Assembly: GCA_020216805.1 (NCBI GenBank)
Contig: JAIWNN010000014.1
Span: 1-10,000 of the forward strand
Origin: Desulfarculus sp.
GTDB lineage: Bacteria; Desulfobacterota; Desulfarculia; Desulfarculales; Desulfarculaceae
Length of the DNA: 10,000 nt
Direction: 5' to 3'
Below the pieces are notes generated by a model, which was given only the letters and a program-made list of their open reading frames with translations, was not told the DNA's origin and made no database searches. Both the position numbers and the translations under genes were made by a program. Shown piece after piece: positions 1-5,969 of the stretch; within the stretch, counting starts at the first letter, position 1, and each line of letters opens with the position of its first letter.

Positions 1-542
1 TTGAGGGCCAACACCGCCCAACCCACCCCCACCGCCACCACCAGGCCGCCCAGGCCCCGCCAGACCGGGTGGGCCAGGTCCTGGTAGGCGATGTAGGTGG
101 CGGCCAGCACCGTGGGGTTGATGATCGGCGCGGCCAGCAGGTAGGTGACGGCGTGGGGCAGGGGCAGGCCCTTGCGCAATAGGCCCCGGGCCACCATCAC
201 CACCCCGCACTCGCAGACCGGGAAAAGCGGCGCCAACAGGGCCACCGCCGGCACCCCCCAGAGGCCCAGGCGGGCGGTGATCCGGGGCAGGACCTCCGGC
301 GGCAGCCACAGCTCCAGGACCGCGGTCAGCAGCGCCCCCAGCAGGATGAAGGGCGTGGCCTCCAGGCAGATGGCCAGGAAATAGGAGGCGAAGGCCTCCA
401 GCCAGGGGGCCGGGGCTCCCCCCAGGGGCAGGAAGCGGTTGACCAGGGCCCCGCCAAAGACCACCAGCACCCCGGCCCCCAGGGTCAGGGCCAGGTAGTG
501 GTCGGGTCCGGGCTTGGCGGCGGCGTTGGGATGTTGAGTCAA
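1..542 (-). CDS. Membrane permease, DUF318/YraQ (ArsP-like) family, 3' end outside window
   Basis: About 180 codons are visible, and the gene runs off the left edge. I place the start at a TTG (540-542) because AGGAG lies 7 nt upstream and no ATG is available in frame. The protein has a short polar N-terminus, then hydrophobic segments at about residues 16-38, 50-78, 94-110, 130-150 and just before the edge, so it is an inner-membrane protein. Diagnostic motifs are P-V-C-E-C-G (residues 108-113) and A-A-P-I-I-N-P (137-143). These fit the two half-motifs of DUF318/YraQ permeases, a family that includes the organoarsenical exporter ArsP and other putative metal or metalloid permeases. The substrate cannot be told from this fragment. 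The cysteine pair could be a metal or thiol site (inference). It lies downstream of the MATE gene on the same strand, 137 nt away, with a possible weak terminator between, so joint transcription is uncertain. Confidence 0.75.
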   Translation of the reverse strand, partial: MTQHPNAAAKPGPDHYLALTLGAGVLVVFGGALVNRFLPLGGAPAPWLEAFASYFLAICLEATPFILLGALLTAVLELWLPPEVLPRITARLGLWGVPAVALLAPLFPVCECGVVMVARGLLRKGLPLPHAVTYLLAAPIINPTVLAATYIAYQDLAHPVWRGLGGLVVAVGVGWAVLAL

Positions 543-656
543 GGCAGTCTCTCCTGGTTGCCAGCGGCGGCCGGGCGGCGCGCCCGCCCCCAGCGCCTCT
601 TCCCGCGAGGGAGGCCCCCCCAAACATGGCGGCCCGGCCGGATTCGCGCAAGAGAC

Positions 657-687
657 AAAAACGTGGGGCGAGGCGCCATTCAGCCCC
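657..687 (-). terminator. Possible weak intrinsic terminator after the MATE gene
   Basis: On the minus strand a GGGGC/GCCCC stem (683-687 with 665-669) spans the MATE stop codon. The 13-nt loop contains the palindrome GGCGCC. A run of five T (minus strand of 657-661) follows 3 nt after the stem. The stem is only 5 bp, so this is tentative. If real, it separates the MATE gene from the permease at 542. Confidence 0.3.
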
Positions 688-2071
688 GGGCCGGGGCGGC
701 GGTCTCCACCACCCGCATCCGCCGCCAGGCCCCGCGCCGATAGCGCCGCCAGTTGGTCAGCCCCAGGACCACCAGGTAGAGGATGATGCAGAACCAGACC
801 CGGTGGATGTCCCAGCCCAGGTGGTTGACCCCCAGGTAGGTGGGCAGGACCAGGAAAAGTCCCGCCACCGCCGCCATGTTCAGCATCACGAAGCGGCTGT
901 CGCCCGCGCCCTTGAGCGCGCCGATGTAGATGATGCCCATGGCGTCGAACAGGGTGTAGAGGGCCACGTAGCGCACCAGGGTGGAGCCCAGGTCCACCAG
1001 CGCCGCCGCCTGCTCCGGCCCCAGGTCGCGGGGCAGGAAGGGCTCCACCAGCCAACCGGGAAAGGCCAGGAAAACCAGGGCCACCAGGCCCATGTAGACC
1101 AGGGTGACGTGGATGGTGCTGGTGGTGGCCGCCGCGGCCATTTCCGGCCGACCGGCCCCCACCGCCTGGCCCACCAGGGTGCTGACCGCGATGGAGAAGC
1201 CCAGCATGGGCAGAAACGACAGGGTGCTGATGGAAAAGGCGATGGTGGTGGCCGCCAGCTCCAGGGTGCCCAGCCGGCCCACGAAGAACACCGCCAGGGT
1301 GATGGCCGCGATGTCCAGCCAGAACTGGACCCCGGCCGGCAGACCGAAGCGCATCAGGCGCAGGAAGAGCTCCTTCTCCGGCCGCCAGGCGCTGATCACC
1401 GCGAAGGCCCGTTCGTGGCGGGGGGTGAAGATGGCCAGGGCGAAGAGCGCCGCCATCACCACCCAGCCGGCGATGGTGGCCCAGGCCGCGCCCACGATGC
1501 CCAGCTCCGGGAAACCCCAGACGCCGTTGATCAGGGCGTAGTCCAGGGGCACGTTCACCGCCGCGCCGGCCAGGTTGGCCAGCATCACCGGACGGGTGCG
1601 GCCCCGGCCGGAGAAAAAGCAGGACAGGGAGCTTTGCAGCACCCCGGCCCCCGCGCCCAGGCAGAGCCAGCGGAAATAGCTGACCTCCAGGGCCCGGATC
1701 TCCGGGGAGTGGCCGGCCAAGGCGAACAAGGGCTCGGCCACCAGCCCCTGGGCGGCCAGCAAGGCCCCGGAAATGATGGAGAACCAGATGCCGGTCCACA
1801 GCGCGGCCCCCACCCGGCGCGGCGCGCCCGAGCCCAGGTACTGGGCCACGAAGACGTTGACGTAGCCGGCCGAACCCATGAAGAAGGCCTGGAAGACAAA
1901 GGCGGCCAGGCCGGCGGGCATGGCCGCGGCGATGGTCTCCAGGGAATAGTTGGCCAAAAACATCCGGTCGGTGAAGTGCATCACCGTGGTGGAGGCCATG
2001 GAAATCACCAGGGGCAGGCCCAGGGCCAGGACCTGGCGATAGCCGTTGGGTTGAGACCAGCGCTTGAGCAT
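680..2071 (-). CDS. MATE family multidrug/Na+ efflux transporter
   Basis: 463 residues, the normal length for a MATE antiporter, made of two homologous bundles of six membrane helices each. These inner-membrane proteins export cationic drugs, dyes or metabolites in exchange for Na+ or H+. The N-terminus carries a family-like first-helix signature (L-A-L-G-L-P-L-V-I-S-M-A-S, then the polar D-R-M-F-L). Alternating long hydrophobic stretches continue to about residue 440. The protein ends in a basic, Arg-rich cytoplasmic tail (R-R-Y-R-R-G-A-W-R-R). The ATG at 2071 is used; its Shine-Dalgarno (GGTGGACGG region) is weak. It starts only 35 nt after the terminator of the ASKHA ATPase gene, and I see no convincing promoter of its own. 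Whether it belongs to the NorM, DinF or another MATE branch cannot be settled by eye, and the substrate is unknown. Confidence 0.9.
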   Translation of the reverse strand: MLKRWSQPNGYRQVLALGLPLVISMASTTVMHFTDRMFLANYSLETIAAAMPAGLAAFVFQAFFMGSAGYVNVFVAQYLGSGAPRRVGAALWTGIWFSIISGALLAAQGLVAEPLFALAGHSPEIRALEVSYFRWLCLGAGAGVLQSSLSCFFSGRGRTRPVMLANLAGAAVNVPLDYALINGVWGFPELGIVGAAWATIAGWVVMAALFALAIFTPRHERAFAVISAWRPEKELFLRLMRFGLPAGVQFWLDIAAITLAVFFVGRLGTLELAATTIAFSISTLSFLPMLGFSIAVSTLVGQAVGAGRPEMAAAATTSTIHVTLVYMGLVALVFLAFPGWLVEPFLPRDLGPEQAAALVDLGSTLVRYVALYTLFDAMGIIYIGALKGAGDSRFVMLNMAAVAGLFLVLPTYLGVNHLGWDIHRVWFCIILYLVVLGLTNWRRYRRGAWRRMRVVETAAPARG

Positions 2072-2105
2072 CGTCGTCCGTCCACCCCGGCCGGGCCGGG
2101 GGATG

Positions 2106-2146
2106 AAAACGGGCCCCCTCCCGCGGTCGCGCCGGGGAGGGGGCTC
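2106..2146 (-). terminator. Intrinsic terminator of the RACo-like gene
   Basis: A perfect 10-bp GC stem pairs 2135-2144 with 2113-2122 (GCCCCCTCCC/GGGAGGGGGC). It extends by a G-T and a G-C pair outward and has a 12-nt loop. On the minus strand it is followed after 3 nt by TTTT (2106-2109). It lies about 50 nt past the stop at 2195. The T-run is short, but the stem is very strong. It separates the ASKHA ATPase from the MATE gene. Confidence 0.7.
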
Positions 2147-2194
2147 GGAGATCGCGCGCCGCCGGGCGGCGGGAAGGTTCCGGGCCGGGCGGGG

Positions 2195-4168
2195 CTAGCC
2201 CACCTGTTTCAGGGCCTGGCGGGCCTCGACCAGCCGGGCCCAGGTCTGGGGGAAGAGGCGGTTGCCCTCGGTGTGGGGCAGGAACAGGCTGCCGGTGTAG
2301 TTGCCCATGTAGTTGGGGGCCACGCTGAGCTCGAAGTTGGTCATCTTGTCAACGATGTCGCCTACTTCGGTGCGCAGTTGGTTGCTCATGGCCACCAGGC
2401 GCGCCCCCAGGAGCGAACCGTTGCCCACGAAGATGAACTTATCCAGGGGCAGCTCGGGCAACAGCCCGATCAGGATGGCCCGCTCCAGATTGATCGACTG
2501 ACCGAAGCCGCCGGCCAGGATCACCCGCTCCAGGTCGTGGATGGAAAGCCCCACCCCCTCCAGGAGGGTCATGTAGGCGGCGTACATGGCCCCCTTGGCC
2601 CGCAGCAGGTTGTCGATGTCGGTCTCGGTCAGCGCGATGTCCCGGCCGATGGAGGTGTCCTCGGCCCAGGCCAGGACATACTCCGGGCCATCCTCGCCCT
2701 GGCGCACCCGGTCGCTCTTGTGATCGAGGTTGTAGTGGCCGCGCTCGTCGATGATCCCGGCCATCAACAGGGCGGCCACGGTGGCGATGAGCCCCGAGCC
2801 GCAGATGCCCCGGGGCTTGGCCTTGCCCACGGTGACGATGGCCGGCTCGCCGCTGATGGGGTTGACCGAGAAGTTCTCGATGGCCCCCTTGCTGGCCCGC
2901 ATGCCGAACTTGATGCCGCCGCCCTCGAAGGCCGGGCCGGCGCTGGCCGCGGCGCAGGCCATCCAGTCGCGGTTGCCCACCACCACCTCGCCGTTGGTGC
3001 CCAGATCGATGAACAGCGTCAGGCGCTCGTCCTTGTGCATGCCCACGCCCATCACCCCCGCCACCACGTCCCCGCCCACGTAGGAGGCCACCGCGGGAAA
3101 GACCAACAGCCGCACGTGGTCGGCCAGGGCCAGGCCGAACTGGCTGGCCCGCAAGGGAGGATAGTAGGCCGCCGCCGGCACGTAGGGCTCCAGACGGATG
3201 TACTTGGGCTCCACGCCCAGGAAAAGCTGGGTCATGGTGGTGTTGCCGGCCAGGGTGGCCAGGTTGATGTCGGTCAGCTCCACCCCGGCCTTGCGGGCCA
3301 CCGCCTTGAGCACCTCGTTGATCGAACCGCAGGCCGCCTCGCCCAGGCGTTTGAGGCCCCCGGGCTTGCCGGCGTAGACGATGCGGCTGATGACGTCCTC
3401 GCCATAGCCGATCTGGCCGTTGAAGTCGCCCTCGGTGGCCAGGACCTGGCCGCTGTTGAGGTCGATGAGCTGGGCCCAGACCGTGGTGGTGCCCAGGTCG
3501 ATGGCCACCGCCAAGTTGCTGGCGCTGGTGTCGCCGGGCTCCACCCGGATCACCTGGTTGCGGCCGTACTTGCGCCGCACCGGGCGCATGATGGTGGTGG
3601 TCACCTGCCAATCGCCCCGCCGCCAGGCCTCGGGCAGGTCGCGGATGGCCTCGAAGGCGAAGCTGAAGCCACGCTCGCCCTTCTCGCGCAGGCAGGCCAA
3701 CAGGCGGGCCACGTCGTTGCGATTGTCCTCCAGGGTGGGTGGGTTGGCCCGCACCGTGACCTTGGCCAGGGCCGGGTCGAAGCGCCCCTCCTGCTTGAGG
3801 TCCTCGCCGCCGATCAGGGTGGCCTGCTGGGCGCTGCCGGCGGCCAGGGCCTTCAGGGCCACCTTGTCCAGGCTCGACTCCACCGGCACCCGCACCACCA
3901 CGTCGCCGGTCAGCTCGGCCAGGCAGGCCTGACGCACCCCCTTGGCCGCGTCCTGGGGACTGATCTTCTCGGTCAGCCCCCCGACGACCTCCCCCTGCTC
4001 CACGATGACCCGACACTTGCCGCAGACGCCCTCGCCGCCGCAGGAGGCGTTGATGTGCACCCCGGCCTCCAGGGCGACCTCCAGGATGGTGCTGCCCACC
4101 GGGGCCTGGGCGACGATGTTGAAGGGCTCGAAACGCACCTTGACGCTGGCGGGGTGATCCTGGCTCAC
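2195..4168 (-). CDS. RACo-like ferredoxin/ASKHA-domain corrinoid activation ATPase (DUF4445)
   Basis: 657 residues, full length for the family. RACo proteins use ATP and a [2Fe-2S] cluster to reduce inactive Co(II) corrinoid proteins back to the Co(I) state in methyl-transfer pathways such as Wood-Ljungdahl or O/N-demethylation. The N-terminal ferredoxin domain (about 9-95) has all four cluster ligands: C43, C49, C52 and C82, in C-x5-C-x2-C...C spacing. A linker/middle region (about 100-215) precedes the ASKHA actin-like ATPase. The ATPase shows phosphate loop D-L-G-T-T-T (224-229), A-G-N-T-T-M (307-312), a second D-L-G-T-N-G-E (388-394) and I-L-A-G-G-F-G near the C-terminus. The start is GTG (4166-4168) with TAGGA about 6 nt upstream. 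It is transcribed away from the receiver-DHp gene and is apparently monocistronic, with its own promoter and terminator. No corrinoid protein or methyltransferase is in the window, so its partner is unknown. Confidence 0.88.
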   Translation of the reverse strand: MSQDHPASVKVRFEPFNIVAQAPVGSTILEVALEAGVHINASCGGEGVCGKCRVIVEQGEVVGGLTEKISPQDAAKGVRQACLAELTGDVVVRVPVESSLDKVALKALAAGSAQQATLIGGEDLKQEGRFDPALAKVTVRANPPTLEDNRNDVARLLACLREKGERGFSFAFEAIRDLPEAWRRGDWQVTTTIMRPVRRKYGRNQVIRVEPGDTSASNLAVAIDLGTTTVWAQLIDLNSGQVLATEGDFNGQIGYGEDVISRIVYAGKPGGLKRLGEAACGSINEVLKAVARKAGVELTDINLATLAGNTTMTQLFLGVEPKYIRLEPYVPAAAYYPPLRASQFGLALADHVRLLVFPAVASYVGGDVVAGVMGVGMHKDERLTLFIDLGTNGEVVVGNRDWMACAAASAGPAFEGGGIKFGMRASKGAIENFSVNPISGEPAIVTVGKAKPRGICGSGLIATVAALLMAGIIDERGHYNLDHKSDRVRQGEDGPEYVLAWAEDTSIGRDIALTETDIDNLLRAKGAMYAAYMTLLEGVGLSIHDLERVILAGGFGQSINLERAILIGLLPELPLDKFIFVGNGSLLGARLVAMSNQLRTEVGDIVDKMTNFELSVAPNYMGNYTGSLFLPHTEGNRLFPQTWARLVEARQALKQVG

Positions 4169-4264
4169 GATATTCCTACAGCTATCAGCTTGTTACGGCC
4201 AAGTCGGCGGAGAGGGGCGCGGTTTGGGGCGCGGGCTCCCGCCCTTGCGTTTATCGATACACCC

Positions 4265-4293
4265 ATGATAACAGGTCATTCAGGGGTTGGCGA
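4265..4293 (-). promoter_or_regulatory. Candidate sigma-70 promoter for the RACo-like gene
   Basis: On the minus strand: TCGCCA (4293-4288, 4 of 6 match to the -35 consensus), 17-nt spacer, TATCAT (4270-4265, 5 of 6), with an extended -10 TG one base before it. It would give a leader of roughly 90 nt before the GTG at 4168. The AT-rich stretch stands out against the GC-rich surroundings. Confidence 0.5.
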
Positions 4294-4308
4294 GCGCATG
4301 CCAGCCAA
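4287..4308. promoter_or_regulatory. Inverted repeat between divergent promoters, candidate operator
   Basis: TTGGC (4287-4291) and GCCAA (4304-4308) form a dyad with a 12-nt spacer that contains the palindrome GCATGC. It covers the -35 boxes of both divergent candidate promoters. The geometry suits a dimeric regulator controlling both genes, but a 5-bp half-site is short and could arise by chance. Confidence 0.3.
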
Positions 4309-4326
4309 GGCCGCCGCCGGTACAAT
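4298..4326 (+). promoter_or_regulatory. Candidate sigma-70 promoter for the receiver-DHp gene
   Basis: ATGCCA (4298-4303, 4 of 6 match to TTGACA), 17-nt spacer, TACAAT (4321-4326, 5 of 6). It lies about 60 nt before the ATG at 4387. Its -35 box is only 4 bp from the -35 of the opposite promoter. Confidence 0.4.
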
Positions 4327-4386
4327 GATCCTTGGGCCCCGGCCCCCAGCGCCGATCAGCGGAATCTCCTTGCCCAGGAGCGCGCG

Positions 4387-5058
4387 ATGCACGGACTGAA
4401 AATCATGGTGGTGGACGACTCGGCCACCGCCCGCCACTATTTCACCGGTCTGGTGGAGGAGTTGGGCCACCATGCCGTCACCGTCTCCAGCGCCCACGAC
4501 GCCTTGGTCAGGTTGAGCCGGGAGCGCTTCGACCTGGTGCTCTGCGACCTGGTGATGCCGGACATGGACGGCCTGGACCTGCTCAAGTCGCTGCGCCAGC
4601 AAGGGCAGGAGTTGCCCTTTCTGTTGGTCACCTCCTACGGCTCCCTGGCCACCGCGGTGCAGGCGGTTCGCCTGGGGGCCGACGACTACATCCTGCGCCC
4701 GGTGGACACCGGCCTGCTGGCTCACCGCATCCAGGCGGTGCACGAGCGCCACCAGGCCGCCCTGGAAAAACGCCTGCGCCAGGACCTGGAGGCGGCCCTG
4801 GCCACCGCCGGGGCGATGGCCCACGAGCTGAACCAGCCTCTGATGGCCATCATGGCCTCGGCCGAGCTGATCGGCCTGACCGACGACCCGGTCCGCATCC
4901 AGGAATTGGCCAAAACCATCGTGGAGCAGGCCCAGCGCCTGGGCGAGGTCACCAATCGCCTGGTCAGCCTGGTGCGCTATCAGGCCACGCCCTACGTGGG
5001 CGACAGCATCATTCTGGACCTGGAGGCCTCCAGCCGCAAGTCGGAGTCGACCAGCTAG
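4387..5058 (+). CDS. Response-regulator receiver fused to histidine-kinase DHp domain, no ATPase domain
   Basis: 223 residues. Receiver domain at about 4-115: acidic pair D10/D11, phospho-acceptor D54 (in L-C-D-L-V-M-P-D), T82. The usual catalytic Lys before the Pro is Arg (I-L-R-P-V, R104). A charged helical linker (about 110-138) leads into a HisKA/DHp domain with H-box A-H-E-L-N-Q-P-L (H146) and a second helix to about 205. Then the protein stops; there is no N-box, G-box or other HATPase motif. It cannot autophosphorylate as seen, so it may be a phosphotransfer or sink protein served by another kinase, or a dimeric scaffold (inference). The next frame holds an unrelated LpdD-like gene, so simple frameshift loss of the ATPase domain is not supported. 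Start ATG with AGGAG 6 nt upstream. It is followed after 2 nt by the next gene, suggesting translational coupling. Confidence 0.85.
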   Translation: MHGLKIMVVDDSATARHYFTGLVEELGHHAVTVSSAHDALVRLSRERFDLVLCDLVMPDMDGLDLLKSLRQQGQELPFLLVTSYGSLATAVQAVRLGADDYILRPVDTGLLAHRIQAVHERHQAALEKRLRQDLEAALATAGAMAHELNQPLMAIMASAELIGLTDDPVRIQELAKTIVEQAQRLGEVTNRLVSLVRYQATPYVGDSIILDLEASSRKSESTS

Positions 5059-5060
5059 GC

Positions 5061-5459
5061 ATGGGCGCGCTCGCCACCAGCGCCCCGCGCCTCAACCTGG
5101 ACGCCCGCTGGCTTTGGGCGGGCGAGGACCTCTTGCTGCTGGTCACGGGGGGACAACGCCCCCATCTGGGCGCGGTGGCCATGGCCACGCCCCGGCCCAG
5201 CCTGGCCGATCCCGCGATCACCAGCGCCACCGCCAGCGTGTTCTGCTATCCCGGTCACAAGGAGGACGAGTTGGCCAAGGCCCTGGCCCTGCGGCTGGCT
5301 GCGGCGCTCAAGGTCAAGGTGACGGTGGCCGCCGGGGCCCATTGGGACGGCCTGGGTCCGGAGGACATCGCCCAGGTGCGGGCCAACGCCCTGGAATTGG
5401 AGGATTTGCTTCTGGCCGCCCTTCGGGCCGAGCGCGCGAGGGATCAGGGCGCGGCCTAG
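5061..5459 (+). CDS. LpdD-like small protein (prenylated-flavin chaperone-like fold)
   Basis: 132 residues, the whole length being one compact domain. Motifs resemble the LpdD-like family: a strand then V-T-G-G (28-31) followed by P-H-L-G-A-V-A (34-40); F-C-Y-P-G-H-K-E-D (61-69) and a helix; then V-T-V-A-A-G-A-H-W-D (87-96) and a P-E-D-I helix. In the family LpdD assists the UbiD-type gallate decarboxylase, apparently with prenylated FMN; most bacterial homologues are uncharacterised. No UbiD or UbiX gene lies in the window, so the decarboxylase link is by family only. The ATG at 5061 is 2 nt after the receiver-DHp stop. A GGAG lies 14 nt upstream, rather far, so coupled translation is likely. 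Its TAG overlaps the TAG of the convergent gene within CTAG at 5456-5459. Conserved His and Gly residues suggest a ligand site. I recognised the family from motif memory only. Confidence 0.65.
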   Translation: MGALATSAPRLNLDARWLWAGEDLLLLVTGGQRPHLGAVAMATPRPSLADPAITSATASVFCYPGHKEDELAKALALRLAAALKVKVTVAAGAHWDGLGPEDIAQVRANALELEDLLLAALRAERARDQGAA

Positions 5460-5965
5460 GTCTTGGCGGTCAGGCCCAGACTGCGCAGGGGGCCGGCCAG
5501 GGGACCCCGACCCTGGGCCAACTCGGCCAGGGCCTGCTCCAGGGCCTGGGTCGGGGTCTGGTCGGGAGGCAAGGTCAAGCCCACCCGTCCCCGGGGCTGA
5601 TCGGCCGCGTCGCGCACCCTCATCACCAACTGATCCCCCGAGATTTCAGCCACCTCCAGCCCGCCGCCCTGATAGCGCCCGGTCCAGAGCTTGGGCCGCA
5701 GCCAACCCACGCCGGGCAGGGTTCCGGCCGCCACCGCCACCCGCCGGGCCAGATCGTCGCCCGCCGCGCGCAGGGCCTCGCCCTCGCCGACCGGACCGCG
5801 CCCGTCCCAACCCACGGCCAGGGCCTGGGCGCGCTTCTGGGCGAACTCCCGGGGCGAAAGCCCCAGGCTCTCCCAAGCCATCAGCTTCTGCATGACATGG
5901 CGGCCGGCCTCGTCCAGGTCCCGGTCGGTGTCCAGCACCCGCCCGGCCAGGGTGGTGTAGAGCAT
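5456..5965 (-). CDS. Uncharacterised 169-residue protein, co-transcribed with dihydrolipoyl dehydrogenase
   Basis: I do not recognise this family. The protein is soluble, with no signal peptide or membrane segment. Residues 1-60 are predicted helical and charged (R-D-L-D-E-A-G-R-H-V-M-Q-K-L-M-A-W-E-S-L-G-L region, then E-F-A-Q-K-R). The middle (about 80-135) looks beta-rich with two Trp residues (V-G-W-L-R-P-K-L-W-T-G-R-Y). A short C-terminal helix (T-Q-A-L-E-Q-A-L-A-E-L) follows. It has no cysteines. The ATG at 5965 is 4 nt after the upstream stop, with GAGG just before it, so it is almost certainly translated from the same mRNA as the flavoenzyme. Codon use matches its neighbours, with strong G/C in third positions. 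Its stop is shared within CTAG with the convergent LpdD-like gene. A structural or accessory role with the flavoenzyme is only an inference from context. Confidence 0.75.
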   Translation of the reverse strand: MLYTTLAGRVLDTDRDLDEAGRHVMQKLMAWESLGLSPREFAQKRAQALAVGWDGRGPVGEGEALRAAGDDLARRVAVAAGTLPGVGWLRPKLWTGRYQGGGLEVAEISGDQLVMRVRDAADQPRGRVGLTLPPDQTPTQALEQALAELAQGRGPLAGPLRSLGLTAKT

Positions 5966-5969
5966 GGCC

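Noticed and set aside
571..590. GC palindrome GGGCG-GCG-CGCCC upstream of the permease gene.
   Set aside because: There is no T-run on either side, and such short GC dyads are expected by chance in DNA of this composition.
4286..4302. A sigma-54-like TTGGC...TGCC match in the divergent intergenic region.
   Set aside because: The GC of the -12 element is one base out of the required spacing relative to GG of the -24 element, so it fails the core criterion.
626..4399. A 1257-codon open frame on the plus strand, antisense to the MATE and RACo-like genes.
   Set aside because: It is low-complexity (rich in Gly, His, Gln, Ala, Asp), crosses two real genes with clear motifs and an intrinsic terminator, and is explained by strong third-position G/C bias that removes stop codons in opposite frames.
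4332..5060. Long in-frame upstream extension of the LpdD-like gene across the receiver-DHp gene.
   Set aside because: The extension reads as Gly/Pro/Arg-rich noise, whereas the other frame encodes an unmistakable receiver domain; the domain homology begins only after the ATG at 5061.
4940..5459. The idea that the kinase ATPase domain was lost by a frameshift at the end of the receiver-DHp gene.
   Set aside because: Neither of the other two plus-strand frames downstream shows N-box or G-box motifs; the sequence there encodes a complete small LpdD-like domain.
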